From Xenoacremonium recifei (lineage: Eukaryota > Ascomycota > Sordariomycetes > Hypocreales > Nectriaceae): a stretch of DNA of 64,000 bases. The notes beneath the pieces were generated by a model. It was not told the origin of the DNA. It saw only the letters and a program-made list of their open reading frames with translations, and did not search any database. This document shows, in pieces, positions 45,341 through 55,731 of the stretch. Numbering within the stretch: position 1 is the stretch's first letter; each line of letters starts with the position of its first letter. The position numbers and the translations under genes are program-made. Where the stretch lies: positions 372,001 through 436,000 of the forward strand of contig WOFQ01000025.1 of assembly GCA_012184525.1 (NCBI GenBank). The letters are read 5' to 3'.

Positions 45341-45796
45341 GTATCAATTGCTCAAAGACAGCGCGTAGGATTTGGAACTTGCACGGAAAACAGCTGTTGT
45401 TTCACGGAAAACAAGAACTCCTCTAGCAGATGTGACCGTCGATCTTACGCCTTGGTTTTTGCTAAATCTGCAATAGGCTGATTTATTAATATGGCATTAT
45501 GCGATACACTCACACTAAGCTTGAGCTAAAGTATAGGATAGCTAATCCACGGGTGGTCGCTGGCTGGATATTCCAGTAAATCTCATATTATTAGGAAATG
45601 GTTCGGTACCCCTATCAATTCCCAGTTCGAAATACCAGTTTTAATCTCTTAGCAAGCATAGCGTAGGAAGTGAGGAAACATTTTAATAGATTTAAATGTC
45701 GGGTTTCAACTGAATTCATGATTTCACGAAGTCCTTCCATCACGCCGACCCACCCACTGTTCTACACTCTGATATCTATACTATAAAGCATAAACT
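45341..45796. other. Intergenic, no gene seen
   Basis: Contains further low-similarity, AT-rich sequence beside the relics. Nothing recognisable. Confidence 0.4.
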
Positions 45797-47714
45797 CTAA
45801 TCATCAAAGGCTAGTTTAAAGTACAGTACATCTGGCTCTACTTGCCGAAGGTGTACCTTCATCACTGGATCCTCTTTTGTAACACCCATCATTCCCGTCA
45901 GGCCATTGTAGTCTTTGACAACTTCTGAAGAGTCCGTGAGCAAGATAGCTACTGGGTCTTCAATTATTGCCCGGTGGCAGGACCGGTGCAGCAATTTAAA
46001 GATAACCCCCGTCAATGGCAATAATAGAGAGGCGCCGAACCAAGCAAAAAGCCTTTGAAACGATACCGATGCTCGTAGTCGGGGCTCCGCAGGATAAAGC
46101 GTCAACTTTCTATCATCTTCCTGATAAGAAGAATGTAGCATGTCCCAATTGGACATATAGGCATAGCGAATTAGTGTTGCGGTATAGTTGTCCAGATTTT
46201 CCCATGTAGGAAGGAGAGAAGAGTTCATGATTGCAATCTGAGCCATGGCATCTGGCATGAGCCAAAGAGCCTCTCGAGTCCATATTGACGGCTTAATTGC
46301 TTCCAAAATCTCTGCTTGCTGAGCAGCAGTGATGTTCCCGTCATCATCAGGAGCTGCAGGAAAGTACTCAACCACCTGAGATGTCACATAGGTGCTTGTG
46401 GGGGCATCGACCACGCCAGCAGTGAAGTATACAGTGCCCCAAGCCATGCAGTTCTCATTATACGCATTAGCAACAGCCTGAAAGACACCCGGAATCGAAT
46501 CGGTGAGGTACGAAGAGTTCCCAAACGCGCCGCCACTGATTGGCTTGCAACCCGTAGCGTTTTGTCTATCGACAAGGAGTAGAATTGTCATGTTGCCATT
46601 CCATTTCGTCGTTGCAGGAAAGGCCGCAGTTGAGGTGTTACTGTCCATTTCGACTGTTGATGATGTGTTCCAGTCATCGCCGGGGACGAAAAGTGCTGAA
46701 ACTCCACTGCTGTAATAACTGAACGGCGAATCGCCTATGATGCTGAGATCACTTCCCTTGGATCCTGCGTAATCCCAGACAACTCCTACATCATTGTAGT
46801 CATACCAAGTGATATTTTGGATGTATATGCATGGTATCGTTGCGTTTCCGAGGGTTGAGTTCACCGAGGCGACGCTCGACATCAGATGTCGACATGCGAG
46901 ACCTCCAGGGACGTTCAAACTACCACCCGCAGCCTGCTGGCTATCCTCAGCATCCCAAGTACTGCTAGCTATTCCTCCTGCTCGACGGACGGCGCTTTTC
47001 CTGTCAGTACCCTGGGCAAGATACCAATACCATAAACTGGCACTTGCAGTCCCGTACCCGCTCGCAACTATTGTTGCAGGCGCATAGTCGACAGAAAAGC
47101 TCCAATTGACGCTGCCCGAGAAAAGAGGCTCGATAAATGCATGTGGGAATAGAAGGAGCAATATTAGTGCTACGAGCCATTCATGACCTCGTGGCCGCTT
47201 CCACCAGGGCAAAGAGCCAATAACTTTGGATATATCGCGAATGCTTAAGCCATCTTTCTCCATGAGGGCAAGCGCACATCGCCAGCCAACAAGTCCAGTC
47301 CAAGTTTCGCCGACGAGGTCTAAGATTGTCGTAGCGGCGGAGAGAAGGGTTGTGATGTCGGAAACGCGAAACACGTATTTTCCACCAGGCTGGGATCTCG
47401 ACTGGTCGTCGTATGCGAGAGCATGACATCCGTTGACGCCGATTGCGACGAAGGCCGTTATAACACAACTCAGAGCCAAGTAGCCAATCAATGGGAGCCA
47501 GATGGAGATGAAATGTTTGTATCTTTTGGACTCTTCGGCTCGGTACCATACACCCCGTGATGGTGCAGGCTCTTGAATTTCCTGGGTCTGCCAATGCCGC
47601 GATTTTGTTAGCTCAGAGGCCCATAGCGGCAGTCTAATACAGGCTTTATTTCCTCACTGTAGGCAGACTGACTCCCGTCAGAGGGGTCTTCTCCGGAGCA
47701 CTTCCAGATTCCAT
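45797..47714 (-). CDS. Uncharacterised multi-pass membrane glycoprotein
   Basis: A 615-aa protein in two exons (47714-47658, 47587-45797). The 70-nt intron has a textbook CTAAC branch site and is in phase 0. The short first exon supplies the only plausible ATG. A cytosolic lead of about 45 residues precedes TM1 (FISIWLPLIGYLALSCV). A helical pair around GETWTGLVGWRCALAL follows, then another TM (WLVALILLLLFPHAFI). A loop of roughly 330 residues with about ten N-x-S/T sequons comes next, and a last TM near residue 530 (LFAWFGASLLLPLTGVIF) precedes a cytosolic tail. Similar fungal proteins of this layout exist without known function. I do not recognise a catalytic motif. Confidence 0.78.
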
Positions 47715-49977
47715 AGACGCGACTTGTTCAAGACGCCTAATAAGGTGAAAAAAAAATACGAGGATACAGGAGCGTGGCACAGCACTTACTGGAATTTAAG
47801 AATCCAGGTGCCCGTAATGGTCGAAGAATCGTTCGCAGCAAAAGAGGGAGAAACTCGTGAGCAAAGCATTCGATAAGGCAGAAATCCTCCCACCAGTTTA
47901 TTGCTTTCCACAAGACATGTCATATCAGCAGGATCTCCAATTTGGAAATAACAGGCAGGGGTTAAGCCAGCTGAACTTCAGAAATTTGGTTCTATACGTA
48001 GAACTGCCAATGAGACGAACGGGCTAGAGGTTACAGGTGGAGCGATCACCACCAAGCAAGCTGGGCACGGGCATCCTCTAGCGTCCATCTATGCGTTATT
48101 TTTAATGAGCCAGCAATAACGGTTACCAAGTGGATGAACTAGAAACGGGTTCGCCCGTTGTCTTCGTCTCTGTCAAGTAGCCCACTCCATACCGTTGGCG
48201 CGCAGGGCACAACGCATATTCAGCCCATGCAAGCACGGGTGGAGGAGACGGGGTAACCGATACTTTAGTCACTCGTAACGTGGCTCGCACATTCATCATG
48301 CATCTCCAAAGTTTGGAAGGTGATTGATAGAAATCCGGCAAAACAAGGACGTCTGCAATAGCAAGGCATGGCAGTAGCCATATTTATTTCGCCAGATAAG
48401 GCTAAATGCTCCTAGCAAGATACAATACTGACAAGAACAATAGGCGCGGTGGAAGTGCATATCACTATTACTGTTACTCCTGAAGTTAATAGCAAAGAAA
48501 GAGAGATAGTGACAGTGGTGGATACTTGCTATAACGGATGGCTCGGGATTTTCTTAGCGGCGAGTTGTCATCTGACAAGATCCTTGCTGGGAAGCGCGGA
48601 GGCCCAAGCCAATAGCAACGCCAAGCATGACATTTTCATCAGGTCCAGGGACAAGGATATCGCATTATCGGATGAGACGAACCCAGAGGAACAAGCCGGC
48701 AGGGCTGGGGTCAGGTTGAATACGTGCGATGTAACTTTCAGCTGTCTATTTCAAGACCTACACAATAAGAAAGTTTCGGGGTGTCCAATGACAGACCTAT
48801 ATTTCGGCCAGGGCATGCCGCCGAGGGGTTGCCAGCTTGGCACTAGAAACGACGCGTGAACGAGCGTCAACTGTGCTTGGGAGGAAGCCTGCACGTAAGT
48901 GAGAATATAGACCCCTTGCACAAGCGAGCGATGTGATATCGCCATCTAAAGGGCCTGACAGGATGCCTAACCATGACTGATCTTCGGTAACCAATCGGAC
49001 TCGTACGCATACTATCTCCTCAAAAGGAAGGCGCTCAAACGTAGTGTCTTACTAACATTTCTGGCTCCTGTCATGTTGGAAATAAGCTCCTAGCTTGGTG
49101 TTTTGCTCTCTCAAACAGGCTAAGCGCTGTCTACAGAGACCGCCTCTGGCCTTGTCGCGTGAGATGACATTGGCTCCGATGGATAGGCCGGGATTACAAA
49201 GGAATTTCATGATAGACAACTTAATCCGCAACATCTTTGCGAGATTTTGCTTGATGACAAAGGTCGCCATATACAATCAATATAGAAGGCAACAGCTGCT
49301 CGGGAACAGAGGATGGAACCATGCTGGAGGGAGTAAGTGCCTAGATATGAGCAACTTCGTAGTGAGTAGGATACTCCAGGTAGCTCGGGATGGATCAGGA
49401 TCTGGCTTGGGGCTATTTAGCATGAGAGGAAGAATTTCTAATCACTTTTAATACTGAACTCTTTAATTTATGCTTCTGGTCAGCTCAATATATACGTATT
49501 AGTATAGTTATACCTAGTCTATTTTGAAGTTTTAAAGATATAAAGATATAGAGTTAGGTATATTTAAATACTGAAAGTCCTGAAAGTCCTGTATAACTGC
49601 TCTATCAGAGCTTAAATAAAATAAATAGAAATAAATCTTAACAGGCAGGATTAGATCATCTATTTTCCCCTGTCTGGAATAGGCGCCCTGCCCGACAAAA
49701 CCTCCTAAGCTATATTCTTGATGACACTTCAAAGCCCGACATCTTAGGCAAGACTTTGTGAGGTTAATACATACTCCGCCCCTACTCGCAACTTCTTTTG
49801 TTGCTCTGCTAACCTAACCCCTCCCTCCCGTGGTTGATGGAATATTTTCACTGCGTTCAACGTCTTTAGGGATGTTAACGTGGCCCAATTCTCCTTCAAT
49901 GATCGAATCTGGAAAATCCCGCGTTCTGGTCTCGGTAATTAGTTTACTTTGTATCTGAGCGGTGGATCTCGGAGAAC
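47715..49977. other. Long gene-poor region
   Basis: About 2.3 kb with no convincing gene. A 136-codon frame at 48449-48859 lacks an ATG at its start and resembles nothing known. The right part (about 49440-49660) is very AT-rich. Confidence 0.45.
49571..49591. repeat. Short tandem repeat, 9-bp unit
   Basis: The unit ctgaaagtc is repeated about 2.3 times in an AT-rich spacer. Probably of no functional weight. Confidence 0.6.
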
Positions 49978-51971
49978 TTACTGCATCTTCTTTTCAGCGA
50001 CCCAGAGGCATAGCACAAATATAAGAATGAGGCCGCCGATTATAATAGTGCTGATGAAACCACGATCGTAATTTTTGGAGTTTGCAGGATAAAAAACGAG
50101 CGGCCACCAAGCAATAAATGCCTCCTATCGTATAATTTAGTAAATGAGCCCAACAGGAGAAAATGTAGGCGCAGCTTACCATTATTGTGTTCATGGCTCC
50201 ATTTAGGAAGACGCGAAGTTCAAAATCATTCCGTGTCATGTCCTGGAGATCATTATGATTATTCGATGCATCAATGAAAACGGTAAAAGGTAAAACCGTC
50301 ACGTCAAACTCACGTTTGCCCAGGCGTACCACAACGCCTGAGGAGCTAAGCAAGTTCCAGCCAGATCTAGAGCTAGACTTAGCAATTGTTTGAGCATATT
50401 CAACAGCCAACTTACAAAAAGCAAAGAGCTTTCCGCCATATGGTACCGAGGGCGCTAGGAGAAGTGAGGCCGCGATGATGTAAGCGGCGCCAACAAGGAG
50501 TGAGGCCGGAACACGGGTCTTGAGCTTGTCCGAGAGAATACTGTAGGCCCAAAAGGCGAAAATACCTGCGCCAGTCATACCAGTTGGATAGTAGTTAAGA
50601 TGCTCAACGTTAGTATCGCCATGCCTCTCCATGAAGAAGGGCATCACATTGTTTCCGGTCATCTGGAGGCCAGTACCATAGAGGGTGAAGAGGGCCTGAT
50701 GTCCGGAACGGTTAGCCAGATTGCACCGTTCAAAATGTCGTGTGGGGCTTACAGGGAAGAAATAGGTCTGCCAGCTGGTGAAAATACGCTTCCAAGTTGC
50801 CAGCCTCAACCATCCAACTTCGCTGACGAAGGCATTTGGGAGACGAGACTGGGCCATTTCTTTCTCTTCTGCAGAGATCCAAAAGCAGGTGGTGTTGTGA
50901 GGGAAGTCGGGGAAGAAAAAGAAACCATAAATAATAGTTGGGATGCTGACGAGGAAGTCGACGATGAACAACCATTGCCAACCTTTGAGCCCTGAAGTCC
51001 CATTCATGTGCTAGTTTCCCAATCAACATGGTTATTTGTTGAACCCGGAACATAAAGCTCACCTTATAGAGGCCGCCCTGGATCAGGCCCGACAATCTAT
51101 TGAATTCCATGATTAGCGAACTGCGGGCTCAATTGACACGGAATGGAGGCGCCAGGGACAGATAGAACGGGTGAGCTGGTATAGTTATCGGGAAAAGCAA
51201 GGGTTCTTATCGCCACATTTACTCACATTACCCCAATCTGGGCCGATGTTACGAACATGGCACTGCGCTTGCCAATCTCTTGAGGAGTGTACCACGATCC
51301 CAAGAGTAAATGGGTCCCGACAAAGGTAGACGACTCAAACAGACCCATGAAGAATCGTAGAATCAGGATAGTTGTAGAGTTCTTGGCGGCAAACTGGGCT
51401 AGGCAGATGACGGCCCATGCCAGTTGTACGAAGGTGAACCAGTATCGGGGTCGGACGTAGGTCAAAACAATGTTCGACGGGATCTGACCGATGGTATATC
51501 CAACAAGAAATAAAGTGTTTCCCAAGTTGTATTGTTCGCCTATGAAGTGAAGATCCTCTTTCCTGTGAATGATTGGCTGGTTAGCTGGTTGCAGGCGATC
51601 GTGAGAGTTAGAGCGGCCACAAACACTAATTAGATTAGCTTCTTTCATTTACCCATTTAAAGGAGAGGGTGGAGGAGAGGGGAGGCAGTGGTGAATCCGA
51701 CTCCAAATCTGGATTTTGATGCGATATGATTTTACTTACTTCCGCTGATGTATGCATTAGAGTAGTTGCTCCGATCTTCACACAGTGGAGTGATTAGTTG
51801 ACTGGCTATTATTTCAGTAGTTGCAGCGAACGCACCCAATAAATTGATGAATTGCGTGAGACACACATATGTCATGACGAGGAGATCGATTTTGAAGACG
51901 AGCTTAGCGGACAAAGGGTCACTGCCGTACGCAAAGCGGCAATATGTCTGGAGAAATGTGGAGGATGCCAT
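49978..51971 (-). CDS. MFS transporter, Dal5/allantoate permease-like (anion:cation symporter type)
   Basis: A plasma-membrane permease of 448 aa split into nine exons: 51971-51836, 51775-51736, 51562-51227, 51096-51063, 51010-50753, 50695-50416, 50366-50314, 50242-50180, 50124-49978. Hallmarks are LLDRSNYSNAYISG, LVGYTIGQIPSN, LKGWQWLFIVD, FGFFFFPDFP-like sequence and WYAWANDMTRNDFELR, ending VAEKKMQ. The family moves allantoate, nicotinate, small peptides and organic anions. The second intron (51563-51735) is uncertain: GTAAAA with CACAG gives SGSKKEDL, whereas a better GTAAGT donor would need a different acceptor. The 51226/51227 border could be off by one base. It is divergent from the peptidoglycan-type amidase, which suggests import of wall-derived peptides or similar nitrogen compounds (inference). 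Confidence 0.82.
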
Positions 51972-52456
51972 AACGCACGTCGAAGGCAAATATAAGTGAG
52001 GTCCAGGAGCAGGAAGGAGAAGAGTACGGCTATGGTCCAAAAGTATTCGCAAAGTGTTCGAGCTGGCTCGATAAATAAAATTCTTGACCGAACCTGAGAG
52101 TGCGGCCCAATTATTGGGGCGGAAATGGAGAAGCAGATTTGGACCCTGTCCCTTCCCACTATCACTTCGGCGTATCGGAGAATGACTTTTCAACAGAGGA
52201 AGTTTCGGAGAGACAAGATAAGGCTGGACGAATCGGCGTACTGAGATAACACCCGTACGGAGTACGGAGCTGCAGGGGAGGTACGGCTAGTACTAGCTAG
52301 TGCATGAATTAATTGACCATGCCGAATTTTGACAATTCCTGAGTAGGCCGCTTTGGTCCTCGTAGTTTGTCGTTCTAAAACGGCCTTCCTTTGAAAACAA
52401 GTACTGCTCCTCTTGTGCTCAACGTCACCTTCACCCGGCCCTCACTGATAACGACC
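51972..52456. promoter_or_regulatory. Divergent promoter of MFS permease and N-acetylmuramoyl-L-alanine amidase
   Basis: A 485-bp shared upstream region. Three TACGG elements lie within 31 bp (52256, 52263, 52282), including CGGAGTACGGAG at 52258-52269. A 12-bp perfect palindrome, gctagtactagc, is at 52286-52297. The CGG direct repeat with a 4-nt gap is compatible with Zn(II)2Cys6 binding. The same 12-mer recurs inverted upstream of the dipeptidase gene at 53819-53830. Confidence 0.5.
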
Positions 52457-53463
52457 ATGTCAACAGCCACCCTCCTCACAAGCCCTGAGCTCGAAAAGGC
52501 CGTCTTCTGCAACCGCTTTTACTACCCTCCTGGCTCGGTCACTTCCCTACCACCACAGCTCGCTGATCTAAACCCTGAGACGGCGGAACTTGCCTTTGCC
52601 GTGGGTCGATGGCAACGTGATCATGGTCTCTACATTGATGGTATCCTGGGCCCCAAGACAGCCGCCTCGTTTCAAGGCAACATCTGGAAGCCTCCTTTGG
52701 GCGAAAACTACTTCATCGTTAACGGCCAGCACATTCCCACTCCATTTCCAGTTGTCCACTGGACAAACCCCGATGGCCTCAGCTATTCCCGGGTCCTCAA
52801 TGCCATGCCCAATTTCAATGGCGTCTGGAAGCGGGCTCCTGAGGCGGCATCCATTGACACTATTGAGCGCCTAGTACTGCATTGGTACATCATTCCCTTC
52901 CCCTCAACTCCCTTTGGTCGATCCAGGTAGGGCCAATAGCAGAGATGATTAACTGACTACCTGCGAGTAGGGATGAGTGCGTCTCTTCGCATGACTGTTT
53001 CCACGTCACCATCTGGCGCGGTCTCTCGGTCCAGCTCTGTCTAGATGCCGACGGGACCATATACCAGTGCATGGACCTGGTTGATGATATGGCTCGTCAG
53101 GCACGGTGGACGAACCAGACCTCCATCGGCATCGAGATCAACAATCCCGTCTCGCTGCGGCAAGCGTTTGGCGTCGGTGGCCGCCGCATCATCCAGGCCC
53201 AGAAGCCTCACACGGGGGACATGTCGTGGCAACACTTCGACTTTACCGAGGCCCAGAAGACGGTTATCTCACGGCTCATCCCGGTTCTCTGCGACATCTT
53301 AGCGATTCCTCGCAAGCTACCCCAGGATGACAGCCACGAGGTTCCCAAGGGATTGATTCCAGACCCGACCTCCTATCGGGGTGTTCTGGGGCACTATCAC
53401 CTCCAGACTGACAAGATAGACCCCGGTTACACATTGTGGCCGCTGCTTTCCAAAGTTTTATGA
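52457..53463 (+). CDS. Peptidoglycan-type N-acetylmuramoyl-L-alanine amidase with PG-binding-like N-domain
   Basis: Predicted to cut the amide bond between muramic acid and the stem peptide of bacterial peptidoglycan. It has two exons (52457-52884, 52971-53463) and 306 aa. The N-terminal part has a PG-binding-like helix set (FAVGRWQRDHGLYIDGILGPKT, about residues 45-67). The amidase_2 domain follows: zinc ligand His 142 in VLHWDE, substrate-groove strand LSVQLCLDADGTIYQ, NQTSIGIEINNP, and GHYHLQTDKIDPG with candidate ligands His 284 and Asp 293. The intron falls inside the HWD codon and must be removed to restore it. The start is the first ATG. No signal peptide is visible, so it may act on imported fragments or be released unconventionally. 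The family is overwhelmingly bacterial, so an old transfer is likely. Confidence 0.87.
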
Positions 53464-54119
53464 TTTGAGAAGAGGATATACTGAGCTGTAGTCAAATGGA
53501 CATGTAGCTATTCAAAAACCTGTAGTTGCAAATATGAATGCATGCGGCTATTTATACTGTATTAAGTTCTATATATTATTGAAAAAGGGCTCTTTGCAAC
53601 CAAAAAAATTCTGATAAATATCTTCCAGATTCGTCTGAAGTGGACGCATTTCATCGAGGAGAGCCTGCCCGCATTCATTCAACCAGAGTCACCGACATCT
53701 CTCCAAGGGTTGATTCGATAGACGTAGGTATTCAACAGGGGACGAGGAGCACAGAGTAACAGGCATAGAAAGGTGGAGAATCCTTGGCGTAATCATACAA
53801 GAGCCACTCCTCACTTTACTCCGTACTCCGAGTCCGAGCGCGCGACCCTGACTTGCCGAGATAAGTGGCGGACAATCGTTTCGGAACTGCGGGCCAATCT
53901 GAGTCTCTCGGAAGAATCTGGTCTATGTTGATTGGCCTGTGTCTATCTTCACGTGCTTGTATGGGAGTATACATTTGACCTTGACTTTACGATTCTTTCC
54001 CGGAAACTTATTTCATCTACGGTCCTGTTTTTCTCTCTTCTTTTTGATGGCCTATTTCTTTGCCTCGTCGTCTCAAGATAGTCTAAAGTTTGACGTCTGC
54101 TGCTTAAAAGGTCATCAAG
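53464..54119. promoter_or_regulatory. Upstream region of the dipeptidase gene
   Basis: No gene is seen. At 53819-53830 (inverse orientation) lies the 12-mer CGGAGTACGGAG shared with the amidase/permease promoter, about 290 bp before the dipeptidase start. Confidence 0.45.
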
Positions 54120-55695
54120 ATGAAGGATGCTGTGTCATTGGCCAGCACGCGCCGACGTTCACCACAACTGCAATCACGTCTCCCAGATACACCTGAGAAT
54201 GATCCAGGGCTTGAGACCTCGCTAGGGTCGAAGGAGACCCAGATCCTGAGCCTCAAGAAACCAAAAGACATATCGATCGCATTTCCAAAGGCGTTATTGC
54301 TATTGCTCATATCAGCAAGTGTAGCCCTCGTGGCAAAGTTGACTTCCAGGGGCTCAGATCCCTTTCAGCAACTAGACTTTGAGGCTCGTGCTAGGCGTAT
54401 CCTTCAAACGACGCCGCTCATTGATGGCCACAACGACCTTCCTTTCCTTTTTCATCTACAGCTAAACAACCAAATCTACGATCGGGGTTTCTCTTTTAAA
54501 CAGGGTACGTTGAGGCTAGCATGATTCATCTTCATACCCACTCATCCTTGAGTCTTTGTAGGCTTAGGATCACATACCGATCTTCAGCGGATGCAAGAGG
54601 GGGGTATTGGCGGTCAGTTTTGGTCCACATATGTTGAGGTGAGGGAGATGCCCTTCTGAGCAAGCCCCTTGATGCGGGAGTCCAAGATTCACCAAGAATA
54701 GTGCCCAGATATTGTTCATCTTGACGATCCCAACGTGAGTGCAATCTCGGGAATCTACGCTATCAAACTCTGTATTTACATGAAACTTCCCATTCTAGCA
54801 TGCCGTGAGGAATACGCTGGAGCAAATTGATGTTGTCAAGCGCTTTATCCAAGAGGTTCCAGAGTTGGCTTACTGCGATACGTCCCAGTGTGCGCGTCAG
54901 GCCTTCAAGGCAGGTCGTATCCCTTCGATGATAGGCACTGAAGGACTTCATCAGGTAGGCTCCGCTATAGCCGTGATCCGTCAGTTTCACGATCTCGGCG
55001 TACGATATATTACCTTGACACATAATTGCGACAATGCATTCGCCACAGCTGCCTCGACTGTCGCTACCACGGGCAAGGACAATGGTTTAAGCAAATTCGG
55101 TGTAGAGGCTATCAAGGAGATGAACCGACTGGGCGTCATGGTCGATCTTTCGCATGTATCCCACCAGACGATGCACGATGTTCTGGATGTTACCCAAGCG
55201 CCTGTGATCTTTTCCCATACCGGGTGCTATTCAGTCGGCGAGAGTTTTCGGAACGTGCCTGATAGTGTTCTCGCTCGTCTCAAGGAGAACGGGGGTGTGG
55301 TCATGGTTTTCTTCGCTCGCAGGTTTATCAAGCCTCAAGACCCTGACACAGCGACCTTAAAGGACGTGGTCGACCACATTTTCCACGCTGCAGCCATGGC
55401 TGGCTGGGATCACGTGGGGCTCGGAAGTGACTTTGACGGAACAGGTTATCTTGTGGACGGCCTTGAAGATGTCTCCAAGTATCCTGCTTTGATCGAGGCC
55501 ATTCTTCGACGGGGGGCTACAGATGAGCAGGTTAAGAAGCTAGTCGGGGAGAATATTCTGAGAGTGTGGCGGCAGAACGAGTTGGTTTCCAGCGTCCTAA
55601 AAACTAGATTGAAGCCAGTCGAGGCCATGTGGGAGGGGAGGTCTCCTCCCTCATTTGGAGGCTCACTCGCATTGCCGCAGCTCAAACCATATTGA
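54120..55695 (+). CDS. Membrane dipeptidase, peptidase family M19
   Basis: A zinc dipeptidase of 463 aa in four exons (54120-54504, 54562-54638, 54702-54734, 54799-55695), one only 33 nt. An N-terminal signal anchor (about 54-72, KALLLLLISASVALVAKL) places the catalytic domain outside the cytosol or in a vacuolar lumen. The binuclear zinc site is complete: His 104 and Asp 106 in LIDGHNDLP, Glu in MIGTEGLHQ, His in VDLSHVSHQTM and FSHTGCYS, and Asp in GLGSDFDG. Mammalian and bacterial M19 enzymes accept dipeptides whose second residue is a D-amino acid, which is notable beside a peptidoglycan amidase. The start is the ATG at 54120. The substrate here is unproven. Confidence 0.9.
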
Positions 55696-55731
55696 GAAGT
55701 GCCGTTTGAATCAGAGCTATAAATATACCTA

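Noticed and set aside
48449..48859. 136-codon plus-strand open frame in the gene-poor region
   Set aside because: It begins with GTG rather than ATG, shows no conserved motif, and has no resemblance I can name.
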